Positions 11,471-23,741 of a stretch of DNA of 64,000 nucleotides are shown in pieces. The position numbers were made by a program, and so were the translations under genes. The stretch covers positions 44,130,936 through 44,194,935 of the forward strand of contig NC_065879.2 in NCBI RefSeq assembly GCF_932274485.2, written 5' to 3'. Within the stretch, counting starts at the first letter, position 1; the number at the start of each line of letters is the position of its first letter. Origin of the DNA: Patella vulgata. Taxonomy: Eukaryota > Mollusca > Gastropoda > Patellidae. The notes under the pieces are model-generated. The model did no database searches. It was not told the origin of the DNA and saw only the letters and a program-made list of their open reading frames with translations.

Positions 11471-13765
11471 AGGCGCGTGCTGATAAAATGACCAGGGTAG
11501 GGTGGCAGTACTTAGCTAACGGAGCGTAGTTGAAAATGTGGGTAGTTCGAAGCATAAAGGTATGGTGGGACGTGAGAGCAGAGGATGGGGGCCGCGACAC
11601 TTGTTTCAGGGACCCAGAGACTAGAGAGGCCCGGAGGTATGCCAAGCAATGTTTAAATTTTAATAAAATTGTTGGTATAAACTTAAAAAAAAATACACTT
11701 TTGCTTGATCCTAAACTAGAAGAAAACTGGTGACTTTTCCGAATGTGATTACCTAGTGGTAAAAAATTGGCGAATTAAAAACTTAAAGCCACCTGTCCAG
11801 GCCTTCGAAATTTGTTTTCGGCACACACCCCAACACTATATCCAACAATATAATTCTTACAGGTGTCTTAGGACCCAATAATATTCTACGATTCTGTATT
11901 CGGGGTAAGACGTTGACTTATCTAGACAGCTGTTTTAACATCACAAAATAACAGACTACGCATGATTTAAAATGGATATTATTGAGCACACTGTCTGAAA
12001 GGATAAACTCGTCAAATATGTTACTACCTTTTTAGACAATATAATGATATATATGTATGCAAGAGCCAAATCAATAGATTAATAATGTCTCTACATTCGA
12101 ATATGTCCCCATTTGCCAGGTTTTTTTTTAAAGAGTCTATATGCTTTATTTCACATGTTAAAGCCAATAGGTCTACTATATGTTGCTCAAATAGTAAGAA
12201 CAAATTGAAAAATGTCTAATTTTGTTTTAATGCAACCTTATAACCGCCTTGATCAAATGCACTAATTGAATAATTATAAATAATTACCACCTAAGCAACA
12301 AATACGACAAATGTGGTTTCGAATCCAATGAGTGTTTTAGACAAAAAAAAAGTCATAACCATCTAAACAGAGCCCTTCAAGATGCCGGCATGAGGCCGGA
12401 CAACAACTATATTTATACAAATCTCAATATACACTCTGCAAGCTACTTACTGACCAGCATGGTTTGAAAAGCCAGTAACCTTCAAGCTAAAGAAAATGAC
12501 CCCTTTCAGCTGCTTCCGTTCGAAATCCACCCTGCCATTGAGAATAAGTGTCCCCGTCATCCCCATGTATGGCACTAAACAATTTAATTTGAACTAATCT
12601 GAATATGTTCTACCCAAGCAACTTTCGGTTAAAATAAATAAAATATGCAAAAACGTCATTTGTCCCTTTCAAATCACATGAACAAATATAAAGAAGCACC
12701 ATCAATGCAACACATCTGCACAATGTGGTAGTAATCCACTCCATGTTTTAGGAGAGCAATTCAGAAATGCGTAAACATGTCTAGTTTTTTCTCTTTGAGA
12801 TTTCATGGCCAACTCCATTAAAGTTAATTCGAACAATTACCTCGAAAAGTAACACCCACCAAATTTTGTTGGAATTCACCTGGCGCTTTAGGAGAAGATG
12901 TCGAATATTTCAGAAAGGGGAATGACATAAAACATTGGGCTAATAATAAATCACACTCCATAATATAGGATTATTATGTAGGGTATACTATCGAGTAATT
13001 ACAAACATATTTTTTAACTTCATTTTAATGTTTAATGGCTTAAAAATAAAAGAAATGTCATTGATGTCGTTCAACATGACAATATGATCGATTACGAAAA
13101 AAACATGATCTAATATTTTAATACTCTAAGAGCTAACGTACAACGAACGACATGAGTTGATGTTATACGTCTAAAACAAATACCCGAGGGTTCAATTTGC
13201 TAACAACAATATCTTTTTTTTTTCATGTTACGAGAAAAGATCTGGGATTTTTCGTGTACTAATATATTCTTTACCGTTGACAAGTAACTGCACACGAGTG
13301 CATATATGTCTTGATAATGATCAAAATGTTTTAATCGGATAGCTACACAGATTTCCCGTATCCACACCTGGGTTATAAATCGGACAAGGCATAGTATTTG
13401 AAATATATTGAATATATTCTTTATTTTATCGCATCTCAATTACACGAGGATGCCTTTGCATAAATCATCATTTTATTGATCAAAAGAAAAACCGAAATCA
13501 ATCTTAAGTCAAGGAGACATATCCAGGAAAATATAAGTTCAAATGTTGTAAAAGATGTGGTCTTTTCATTGGTTAGGCTTCAAAATCCTAGTATAAATTT
13601 TAGCTCTTGGCTTTATGTTTTATATGGAATTGTTGTCCCCCTGCCTTTAAGAGAAAGCCGGGGACAATTAGAATGTTCTCTTCCGTCAAGTCGTCACACC
13701 CTTTTGAACACAATAACGAAATCTGTTTCTAATTATTCTAGGTGTTATTATGTTAACACAATGTA
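11471..13765. other. Unassigned stretch with old degenerate repeats
   Basis: About 12090-12960 contains several loosely similar phrases (AAATGTGGTTTCGAATCC near 12310, CAAATTTTGTTGGAATTC near 12860), typical of a very old repeated sequence. The frame at 11530-11733 and the 102-codon frame at 13476-13784 show no domain I recognise. No RNA gene was seen. Confidence 0.4.
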
Positions 13766-13935
13766 CAATTTTATGGATACATAATTACTGAGTTTAATAC
13801 TAAGCGACGTTTCGTCGAGGATACTCTCGTATATATCAAACAGAACTAAATACTAAGCGACATTTCGACGAGGATATTCTCGTCGAAACGTCGCTTAGTA
13901 TTAAACTCAGTAATTGTGTATCCATAAAATTATAC
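13766..13935. repeat. Penelope-type end sequence in inverted arrangement
   Basis: About 13766-13817 is matched in reverse complement at 13881-13933, with TTTAATACTAAGCGACGTTT on one arm. Within it, 13849-13902 is an almost perfect 54-bp palindrome centred on GGATATTC. The CGAAACGTCGCT core is the same as in the end fragments at 23496-23741 and 29218-29483. It is probably two facing ends of Penelope-like copies. The body of the element is not recognisable beside it. Confidence 0.6.
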
Positions 13936-13990
13936 CTTTTGTTAATATGTTCAATTACTAAATGCCAATCAAAGAAGATGTTATTATACT

Positions 13991-14345
13991 GAGTTTAGTG
14001 ATTATCACATTCTGTATTGTTTAATGGTAGAGAGCGAGACATTAAGTAATATATTGTAACAACAAGAGGACCGTCAGGTCCGAGTGTTTTTACAATATAT
14101 TACGCAATGTCTCAGCTCGAGACCATTAAACATCTTAAAATACAGACACTCCGCACGTCCGTTTAAAGTGCACGTCCGTTTAAAGTGAAATACGTCACTC
14201 GAGTCTAATATTTGACTAGGTACGATTGGCAAGTTGCCCGTACGATTATTTGAAATAATGGTACGCCAACATCAAAGGGTGACGTCACATCTGTATTTTA
14301 AGTACAGTTAATGTCTTGACTGAGATCAGTGATTATTACATTCTG
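13991..14345. repeat. Hairpin-bearing element, copy 1
   Basis: An inverted repeat pairs 14007-14055 with about 14090-14145 (TAATATATTGTA on one side, TACAATATATTA on the other), with a second inner hairpin around GGACCGTCAGGTCC. The 3' portion, including ACGCCAACATCAAA, recurs near 41345-41390. A direct repeat (GAGTTTAGTGATTAT against GAGATCAGTGATTAT, then ACATTCTG) lies at 13991 and 14321 and may be a long imperfect target duplication. A 19-bp unit is doubled at 14149-14187. Confidence 0.6.
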
Positions 14346-15545
14346 ATAAGCAATTTGATTTGTACATGGGACACAATAACTTCACAGACGCTTGTAAGAT
14401 GTAACACATCTTTCGGAAATAATATTAAACAGGGGCAAAGTATTACGCCTAAATTCTATTAGATAATGTAGGGTCAATGTCCCGATAGCCCCATTTGATC
14501 CCACCTTTCTCTGTGAAAAGGTAAACGATTTAAATATTTCTATTGATAGAGAAGCGGTTTTAGGCTAGTTATTTGCCACTGAAACTGAAGATCTCAGATG
14601 TGAATATGAACGTAGAAGAATTTACGCGCACACTATTTAGCCCCAGCTTAATGTTATATTTGAGAGTTATTTTTCCGTATTACAAGCTCCTGTGGATTCT
14701 AATCGACCGAGAGCTGTGAAAAGTTTTATGATATCAATACCTCGACTAAATTTGATTATGACCATTTATAATCAAGAGTGAAAAGATAAATGTACAAGTA
14801 AAATAATGTGTGTAATCTATTTATTTTCAGATTGAGGTGGCTAACGCCAGCCCATTGTTGCTTATTTGCTTACGGTTTTCCAATTCCTTAGATTCATGTT
14901 GTGAAATTAAGTGGTACTATTATTAGAAAAAATGATATTGTTTCGATCTGGAAGCATCCCATTATAACTAAAATGCGCAAACTTTTACTATCAATACTTT
15001 ATAAATTCTGTAATCAAAAGTAAAGATACGATTGAGTTAAAAGTACATTGTAATTGCATCATTGGAAATGCATCAACGTAACTACACCAAACAGTGAAAT
15101 AATATAAGATGTCTCATAAATTATATAACCGTACTAGTCCACCTCGAGATTCTCTTTCAATCGGTAAGTTACTACATTAACCGTATTCTCATAATGAAAG
15201 AAACTGATACAGATGAATGTGCAGATAAGAATGGACGACTCTCGCCTTTAATATTAAGTATGGATGGTGATATGGGTGATTATTAAGAACTAGAAAGAAG
15301 AACTGTATGATAGGTAAGGAATAGATTCTATAGCAGGACAAACCATCCAGGCTATATTGAACCCACAGTAAATACATGTGTATGTTGAGCGCAGATTACT
15401 CCCGCGCATCTCAAATTTCCGATGATTAATCTGCGCGGGCAATTTAATGGATTACCGCGATGATAATCCGCCTAATCTTACTCGGCATTCACCATGGATT
15501 ACTGTGTTAGTATTATTCGTTTTAATGAATTTTGTGACCGTCAGT
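14346..15545. other. No gene; one short hairpin
   Basis: The stretch is AT-rich. The only structure noted is an inverted pair GCGCAGATTA (about 15390) and TAATCTGCGC (about 15427), which also carries GC-rich flanks unlike its surroundings. Confidence 0.45.
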
Positions 15546-17285
15546 TTACACTGTTAAAAATAAATGTTAATTTACCGTAAGAATATGGTAAAATATTTAC
15601 GTAGTTGTATGTTATTTTACATATGTATGTTTTATTACACCAAAACAGGAGTGATAGTACAAATAGTCGTTAAAAAACCCATATTATACAGGTGATTTTA
15701 CCCTGAAATAATTCATTTTACAAACGTAACGTCAAAATACAGTAATTTACAGTGTATTCCTACTATAGTAAGATGTACCGTAGCCCAAATGTGTTGTCGT
15801 AAAAAGTTGATATCACAGAAATATTTTATTCAATAGTAATGAAATAAAAAATTGAAAATATTTTTGTTAGCATTTCTCAGCACACAACCAATTAGCAGTG
15901 ATCATTGAAGTCCACAACCAAATAGCAAATGATGTTATGATAACTATCACGTACACTGTCAGACATTTATGTAAAATTACAGTAGTACAAGTGGTTTTTG
16001 TACCTCAATAGTCGGTATATTTTACAACATATACTACTTTTACCAAGTCGGGTGTATTTTTACCGAATTTCGTGTATGTTTATCGAGTTTCATGTCGTTT
16101 TGACAATAAACGGCGATGAAATCAAAGACATAATCAAAGTCCGGTAAAAAAATACATTCTTACATATTATGTAATAAAATTGAACTGAAAGTAACGAAGC
16201 AAGCGTTAACTTTACAGATTTACGTTTATTCACATTATTATGTAATTTACTTTTAGGTAAGAAATATGAGTAAAAGTACAGCAGTTAAAGTATTTGTTTT
16301 TACCTTAAAATGTTAAGAATATTTACCAATATTCAAAAGGCACATTCAAAATTCGGTAAAAATAATGCTTATTATGTAATATTTCAATATTGAACGTAAA
16401 ATAACATAGCCAGCATGTAATTTTACAGATTTACGTTTATTCGCGTTATTTTGTAAATTTACTTATTGGTAGTTATCGTAATCGGTAAATTTACTATCTC
16501 TTATTTTATTTTATTATTCCATAGCAACGAAACATTCCTAATAATTATCTTCTTATAGTATTCATTTAAATTTGTTAACCATAATATGGACAATCACATT
16601 TTGTAAATTTAGGTATATTGCATCTCATGTATATCTAATTTCCGTAATTTATACGATCTGTAAATTGTATTGTTATTTATCGTACGTTAATCAGTTTGTA
16701 AGTATTTTCTTAAATGTATAACAACAATGTTTTGACTTTCTGCCCGTTGCATTATCTCGTTATCAAGTTAACTTGAAGACGGTTAATTAAACCGATTGGC
16801 CAGTGTTAGCTGGAGCGGACTGTCTTTAAAGCAGGATTATAATGCTGCAAATAGATAGTACCGCAAGCTTACATCTGGAAGCCTGGAACCATGCTCTTGT
16901 CTACCAAACAGGGTTTTTGATATTCAATATACATTAGAGTAATGTTAATACGAAATTTTACACCGGGGCTACTGGTTGCTAACTCTCAGCAAACGTTGTC
17001 CGAATCCTGCCTGTAAAATTACCAATATTTAGTATTTTTAACTAAAGTGTAAATTAACAGTGTGATGTATTTTTACAAGAAATGTAAATTAACATAGTGA
17101 TGTATTTTTACAAGAAATGTAAATTAACATTGTGATGTATTTTTACAAGAAATGTAAATTGACATATATGTCCTTTTACAGTAAAATGTTAAATAACCAA
17201 TGGTGTAATTTTACCTATGATTTAGGGGCAACTTTTGCTGCCCGTAATTTTAGGGTAAAATAACCAAACTATTTCTAACAGTGTA
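15546..17285. mobile_element. CACTA/EnSpm-like non-autonomous transposon
   Basis: The ends are CACTGTTAAAAATA at 15549 and the complement of CACTGTTAGAAATA finishing at 17283, with TA on both outer sides. The interior is full of short TTTTAC and GTAAAA words, has two similar blocks near 16195-16260 and 16400-16470 (each with TTTACAGATTTACGTTTATT), and a 34-bp tandem unit repeated about 3.5 times at 17040-17170. CACTG ends, a 2-3-bp duplication and dense subterminal words are typical of EnSpm/CACTA elements. No transposase frame remains. Assignment to CACTA is inference. Confidence 0.65.
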
Positions 17286-18238
17286 TATGTACAAATACGA
17301 GCAAAGCGATACGGAAACAAAAGCATGACCGCATAGTTGACTACCTCAGTACCTGAACGGAAGAAATAGTACGAGAATTCTAAATCGTTAGTTCGGTGGG
17401 TGAAAGCGTTTCCGTCGTTAGGTCTACATGACATACTTTGTGAACCTACATGTACAAGTACCAAAGCAAAGGTAAAATTACCAAGTTACGAATCTACTTT
17501 ATCTTTCCACTGATTGTTTCTGAAGTGAAAGAAGGTAAATGCCTGGAATCGACTGAAGAGTAGATATTCCAGTATTTTCTTTCATTCTTTTCAGGGAAAC
17601 TGATTTGGCATTAATTTCTGAAAATCAGTTTTTTTAAACCTAGTGCAAGTGGGCTTTTGAAATTTGCGATTGTTCCGTAGACAATTTCTGCCATTAATAT
17701 GGATGGGTAGGTTATCTTGTCTTGCAACAGATTTTTATTCATTTTAATAATAATAGGACCCTGATCTTGTTTCTTCTAACTAGTCTCGGCTATAGTGTTA
17801 GTAATCCATTTTTTCTTGCACTAATAACAATAGTAATATTAGATATTAGTAACAAGCTAATAGCCAAAACTAGCTTGATTTTAATCTCATACTCATAGCA
17901 GATTAGTGCTTGCTTTGTTATGTTATTATTGGCATGTTAAATCACTTTAATAAAACCAATCAAAAGATAGACTTTTAAATCACTGAGATGAGAGGACTAA
18001 TTAGCTTTTCCTTGGCTTGTATTTGGGATTACATGTTGGCTGAATGTGGAGAATACTTCTTCAGACTTTACAGAAGTTAATTTATAACTTATAAAAGTAG
18101 ACGTTAAAAGTACAGTAAGAGTAAGGATTTTAGATTAAAAACAAAAGTTATACCTTTTGAACGGTTCTTTTTAAAAGGTTGTTTAATACTTTTTATTTTA
18201 TTATTTCTTCTTAAAATTAAAGGAACCAATACAACACA
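17286..18238. other. No feature recognised
   Basis: AT-rich sequence leading up to the PHD locus. No terminal repeat, promoter signature or upstream exon could be supported. Confidence 0.4.
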
Positions 18239-19300
18239 TTGTTTTATTTGTGGGTGACAAAAGTAAGTTTAAAATTGATCATGTCACCGACCTTAATAAA
18301 GGTCAATGGGAATATCCCATTGCTTAGGGCAGAAAAGACGGAGGAAAGCCTGTTGGAATGGGAAGAGGGTGAAATTATGGTCTGCCATCAAGAAAATGGA
18401 GGAATGTTAATATGTTCAATTACTAAATGCCAATCAAAGAAGAAAATGGGGAAAGGTGTGGCGGTTATTTTTCTCTTTGATGGTAAGAAGGAGCTACTAC
18501 AAAATATCATGTTTTATTTAAACTGTATCCTTTATGTGTCGAAGTTTGTGGGGCCTGAGGAAGTACAGTTAATTGTACTTAGAGTCAGACATCTGTGCCG
18601 AGAAAGTAATGCAAGATTTTCAAGCCCGGTTTTTCTATGACATCTATTTCAGAGACATTCCACTTTCATTCTGGGGTCAACTATATTAAGTATCTTTTTT
18701 AGTATGTCATCTACTGAAATATTGGTACACGCTGCTGTCTTCCGCAGCTTGTACCCCCGGAGTTACTGATAATTCATAACAGCGACAGAGAGTAGTAACC
18801 AGTGGTATGTTCAGCTCGTTGTTGTGTTAGCCACGCACTGTGGTCACCTGCCTTTAATAGACAATTGTCCACCCACATTGTCATTTCTCACATTTATAGC
18901 AGCATTTAAGCAGCCATTAATTATTACAAATGTGGTACCCTAAACGGCATGCCAGGGTTTTCTTTCAGTCAAAGCCTCAAAGGTAATGCTTCATTTTTTT
19001 TTCCAGTACGGTGAGGCTTTAATTACAGGCAGTCACCCCTATAATTATGCGCAGCAACATGTACCATGGTATTGGAAATATATTGCTAGTGCATTGGTCT
19101 ATGCCTCAACCACCAAATCAACCCTTTGTGGCCCGTCAGCTACATGTTTGAGGTCGAGAAACAAACTTATCCAATGGATAGAATGTGACAATTGTGGTCG
19201 GTGGCTGCATGTTAAATATGCTGGTATCAAATCAAATTACACGTAAAAGATTTGCCGGTTTAATTTTACTGTAGTGGCTGCCAATAATTGTCACATTATA
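18239..19300 (+). pseudogene. Broken gene of unknown function with C-terminal PHD finger
   Basis: A 133-codon frame at 18239-18640 continues past a stop as readable peptide (STEILVHAAVFRSLYPRSY near 18710-18765). After a polypyrimidine tract and CAG at about 18989-19005 a second open segment begins YGEALITGSHPYNY and runs to CLRSRNKLIQWIECDNCGRW, then HVKYAGI, stop, KDLPV, stop, FYCSGC. The spacing W-I-x-C-D-x-C-x-x-W-x-H-V-K and the final C-x-x-C are those of a PHD zinc finger, a chromatin- or protein-binding domain also used by some mobile elements. The usual cysteine after HVK is a tyrosine, so a zinc ligand is lost. At least two stops lie in the finger region. The splice site is inferred. 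It could be a decayed host gene or transposon-encoded protein; I do not recognise the N-terminal part. Confidence 0.55.
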
Positions 19301-20082
19301 TCACAATTTTTATTCGATTTTAAAATCTGTTCAAATATATCACCATTACACTTAATGATGAATGAGATGGAATTTTGTGAAAATTGGACCGATATCTGTT
19401 CCTTTCGATATTCGCGCATATGGAACCCTAACTTCCTGGATTATGGCCGCAGATTGTATGAAAAATCGCCTTTTTTGTGAACCCATGAGATGTCACAATT
19501 GTTATCCGGTGTTAAAAACCATTTAAATATATCACCGTTGCGCCCTAAGGAAGGTTGAGTTTTAATTTTGTGAAAATCGGACCGAAATTGACGACAAAAT
19601 GGCCGCTCCTGGTACGCAAATAGTGTAATAAAAGTATGTAATAGGAAGGTTGTGGACCTTCTATAGGTCACAATTTTTTTCCGATTTTTATGAAACTTAA
19701 AATGTATGTTTACATTAATATACCTCAGTGCCTTTTGATATTCCTGCATATTGGACCTGAACTTCCAAGATTATGGCCCCTGATTGTACGGAAAATCACG
19801 GTTTAAGCTTGTGGTCACAAATTTTATCCAATTTTAAAAACCATTCTAATTTATCACCGTTGCACTCTAATGACGGTTGGATAATTTCGTAATTACCCCA
19901 TTCTGTTGAAACTTAAGATATATGTTTATATCCCGAAGATATTGGCTCCTTTTGATATCGTTGCATGTCTGGCAGTGCCATTAATGGATTTTGGCCCCTG
20001 ATTATACGAAATCCGGCTTTTTTAGCTTGTTCGACCCATCTCTCGCAAAATGTTGGCGTATATTGCATGGCAACTGCTTGTT
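19275..20082 (+). repeat. Array C of the ~325-bp repeat with terminal tag
   Basis: About two and a half diverged units follow directly on the PHD remnant. The ATTATGGC phrase occurs near 19437, 19770 and 19990. The array ends at 20024-20082 with a diverged form of the tag (TTGGCGTATATTGCATGGCA) found at the end of arrays A and B. Confidence 0.8.
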
Positions 20083-20260
20083 CAATACTGTGTTTTTGTT
20101 CAACTATATATATTATATAAATTATTGAAATTGTTAATTGGGGATTATTTTAGAAAAGTTCTTTGTCTGGCAACCTACCTTTAATAATGATAAAGAATTC
20201 TTGAAGTAAAATGGTAAATGTTTTGCTTTTTATTTTATACGGGGGTCATTTACTGTCCTT

Positions 20261-20618
20261 GAGCCACGGTGGCTTAGTGGGTAAGACGCTGGCTGGCTAG
20301 CATGGAGGCCGCTTGTTCGATCCCTGCATTGGCCGAGAAAGTTCATCGGGATTTTCCGGCGGGATTTCCCCTGGTCAGTGGTGCAGGTCGGGAGCCTGCC
20401 AAGGACAGCTGTCTAGTCGTCCGGATGGTATGGAAAACCGAACTCCCGTGTATACATTGGAGTGCATGTAAAAGATCCCTTGGCAGTTGGAATTCGATAT
20501 ACGAGTAGGCCATAGTGCCGCTGCCCGGGTAAAATTTCCCTCATAGCACACTGTATGCCCATCTTATTAGATCAATCGGGACAGAATAGTAGGAAGTTAA
20601 ATCCCATTTCATTTCATC
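20261..20618 (+). mobile_element. SINE family B, full length
   Basis: The head has tRNA-type RNA polymerase III boxes: box A TGGCTTAGTGGGTAAG at about 20270 and box B GTTCGATCCC at about 20312. A long unrelated body follows, and the tail reads GTTAAATCCCATTTCATTTC. Copies or pieces of the same family lie near 20977, 30003, 32414, 47468, 48663, 52021, 53841, 54411 and 62444. The tail resembles that of the LINE at 44939-47467, the likely source of its copying enzyme. It is a SINE and not a tRNA gene: no anticodon arm could be placed with confidence. Confidence 0.9.
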
Positions 20619-21720
20619 TAAAGTCCGAAATTCTTAACAGATCGTCTTGGAACTTACTTACCCCTTATGGACCAGCACCTATTGATTTTGGTACATGCTC
20701 AACCCTCAGATGTCAGTAAATAGTACACAGTCAAACCAAGCATGTGGACGTTTCATGCAGCGTTAGCATTTTTCTTGTTACTTGCATGATATAGGAGTAG
20801 AAATCACAATTGTTTAATGTTGTATAAGGGTTGGTATCCTCATCATTATGCATTACATGAAGCATAAATTATCGCGGACCCCATACACAAAAATAATGTA
20901 TAAAGGTGTGCTGCACATGCCGAAACCATAAAAAAATCTCTTGGTGCCATCAGATGCTCGAGATTTTCAACGGCTTTAAATGGGGTTTAACGTCCTACTG
21001 TTCTGCTCCTACTGGGCTAATAAAGACGGTGACTCTAAACAAGGTGGGTGGTTAATGATTTAATTAAAAATGAGTAATCGTTTACTATCCAAACAACGGG
21101 AGCAATGACAATCGAGATTGCTATTTGAAGGATTAAAAGTGACAGCAAAGCATCTACAAATAATTAAAAGCCGTGATGTTTATAAAACAAAACAAAAATA
21201 TGTATCTTCCTGATACGAAGTTGTAAGCTTAGTATATATGGTGCAAACTTAGTGTGGAAACCGAACAAAGTAATGGTTATTCCCCCCCCCTCCCACACAC
21301 GCTCTCTCTCGTTCTCTCTCTCTTTCTCTCTTAATAATATCCAACCGGCTGACAATTGAAAATATCATGGCTAGGCACTGGTAGGCACATAACTTGTTCA
21401 TCCCACCTTGTTTAAGTGCTTCAAACGTTTTCCTAATTCTAGTTTTAAATTTACTAGTATGCCACTGTCCCCAAACCACCGATTTAATTAAAATTTTAAA
21501 AGGTATGTTTGTTTGGAGTTGCTTACAATAATATATTTTGGTGGGTACTGAGAAAATTTTGACTGCGCAGCCCGACAACCTTTTTGTAAAAAATTGGGCC
21601 CACACAATGTGGGCATACACATATCTGAGAATTTACATGTATGACCACTGACTCGGAGTTCAGAAACTTTAGGTTATATTACACATTGATAAAATATTTA
21701 AATATCTGTCAACTGTTTAC
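20619..21720. other. Mostly unassigned; SINE tail and CT-rich tract
   Basis: At 20977-21035 lies a reverse-oriented SINE-B tail (GGGTTTAACGTCCTACTG, then CTACTGGGCTAATAAAGACG). At 21283-21335 there is a C-rich then (CT)n microsatellite. The rest shows no motif; the 123-codon frame at 21249-21620 partly reads the microsatellite and is not a credible gene. Confidence 0.6.
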
Positions 21721-21993
21721 TATAAATGTATTTATTTCAATCATACAAAAATAACACATAAGTTTACGTAATTACAGCAAATCTTTTTTGACATTCAGTG
21801 ACTTGATCAGCGACGATTGCGAGGTAATGAGGACTAGAAGTTAAATCTTATTTGTTATAAATGTATTTATTTCAGTTATACAAAAATAACACGTAAGTTT
21901 ACGGTAATTACAGCAAATATTTTTGGACATTCAGTCACGTGATCAGCGACGATTACGAGGTACCTAGGATTAGAATTTAAATCTTATTTTCTA
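21721..21993. repeat. Tandem duplication, 135-bp unit
   Basis: Two copies start at 21721 and 21856, both TATAAATGTATTTATTTCA, and share GATCAGCGACGATT further in. They differ at scattered positions, so the duplication is not recent. Confidence 0.85.
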
Positions 21994-23495
21994 AGCACAC
22001 ACGCTAATTGTGCACTGATTTTGATAATTATTTGAAAATCTTTACAGTACAATCTGCACAAGGGGGTGAAGATTGCGCCTAACATGTATAATAGATATTA
22101 TCGATAATTGTTCTGAGATCTGCCATTTTAGCACCAGGAAAGCAGGACATTTCGAACTTTGAATAATTTCGTCAATTTAAAAAATTTCGTCAATAGGCTA
22201 TCAACTTGCGATTGCATATTAGCTAATCCGGTGCAATACATTATGGGATGTACGTGCTAAACTTTTGGTGGTTAAGTTACTAAAACATTTCCTCCCAGCA
22301 GTCCCTCGCCCTCAACATTCGTTCCTATAAAGACGGGTTTTCACTGACTTTCACTTTAGTTTTTAATATACATAGGTACGAGTTTATAATGTAATCATGT
22401 AATAAGTATCAGTTTAAGACACCTGTAGCGATTTCAGAAAAGAATTTGAATTAATGGTGAAAATTTCAGCTTTCGATTGATGACAAATTTTTTAATCTTG
22501 AAGTTTATTCACGTGACAAAAATTTCTTAAGTTACAAACTATATCGAAATAGGTTATTGGGAGTTATGATTTTGCAGTGAGCCGGTAAACTGTATGGTGC
22601 ATTTTAAAATTCCTTTGATCCAGATGAAATCGCACGGAGAAAAGGCACACCGTTTAATAATAAGGAAATGTTCTGTTCTTGGGCTAAACTTCAGTACACA
22701 TATGGATCCACACGGACTTGCTATTCACGAAACCATTGATGGGTTCAGCCGTCAAATTTTGTAGCTAGAGCTGTCAAACAAATAACGACGCGACGCGTAT
22801 TGCTTCCTATTACGCATAAGAATGGTTCGATGTATTCTGGAATAAAAAATACTCCAATCTTACTTTACATAATGATGAAGAAATACAAGGAATCAAATAG
22901 AAATCTAAGCCAGTTCGTCAGATTGTGTATTTAGAAAATTCAAAATATTTTGCATATATCCCCACTTAATCTAAGTTAAAGACACATTCTTATTTTAATA
23001 GTATGTCACAATCATTGCAGTAATTAACAGACTCATACACTGAAAGGGTCGAATACATTTAAATATCAAAAACAGAAAACTAGGAAGTTGAGAGTCTGAA
23101 GCCAGAAGTCGCTGTCAGGCTTCCATAATTATACAAAATGATAATAATTACGACTAACGATAATTATAATCATGGTACGTATGGTTATCTGAATCAGGGT
23201 GGTGATTAGGACGAAGACAGGTGGTTAGAGTAAGAATGCTTAGAATGCGCGACCTGTATGACAGACCGGAAATAATACGAGATGGCAGGAATAAAACTTC
23301 CAGGAATATTATGATGATCATAATCCTGCGGAGGATTGGTTACTGACGAGGTCTAAAAGTATGATCCAGTCGGACAATGAAGATGAATCCGAAAACTACT
23401 GATTCATTGATATAAAGATATAAACGACGGAAGGTGATCAATGGTGGGGATAGATGAAGATGCAGCATACTGTAAATTTGGATTGGTTGTATAAC
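21994..23495. other. No feature recognised
   Basis: AT-rich sequence with no coding motif, terminal repeat or RNA signature that I can support. Confidence 0.4.
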
Positions 23496-23741
23496 TATAC
23501 AGGTAACAACTCTATGAATACAACTACTGCTTATTATTGAGCGACGTTTCGACTAGGCTTCTTTAGTCATTATCAAACAATGATAAAATATGAAAACATA
23601 ACAAGACAATATATACATGTACACAACAATGCTGACTTACCCTACTAATTACCTTAAAGGGAACCCTAACTTAATTAAGGATTATAAATGTTTAATACTA
23701 ATAACAACATTCAATACGGCATATATACCACTTTATCTGAA
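23496..23741 (-). mobile_element. Penelope-type end fragment, inverted partner of 29218-29483
   Basis: The segment matches the reverse complement of 29218-29483 over nearly its whole length. On its minus strand it contains TCGAAACGTCGCTCAATAAT and an upstream stem GACTA..CCTAGTC. The GAAAC core after a short stem is the layout of hammerhead ribozyme motifs reported in the terminal repeats of Penelope-like elements. No reverse transcriptase is visible beside it. Confidence 0.6.

Noticed and set aside
20261-20335. Possible tRNA gene
   Set aside because: Box A and box B are present, but the flanks are SINE body and tail, other copies occur in the window, and a proper cloverleaf could not be drawn.
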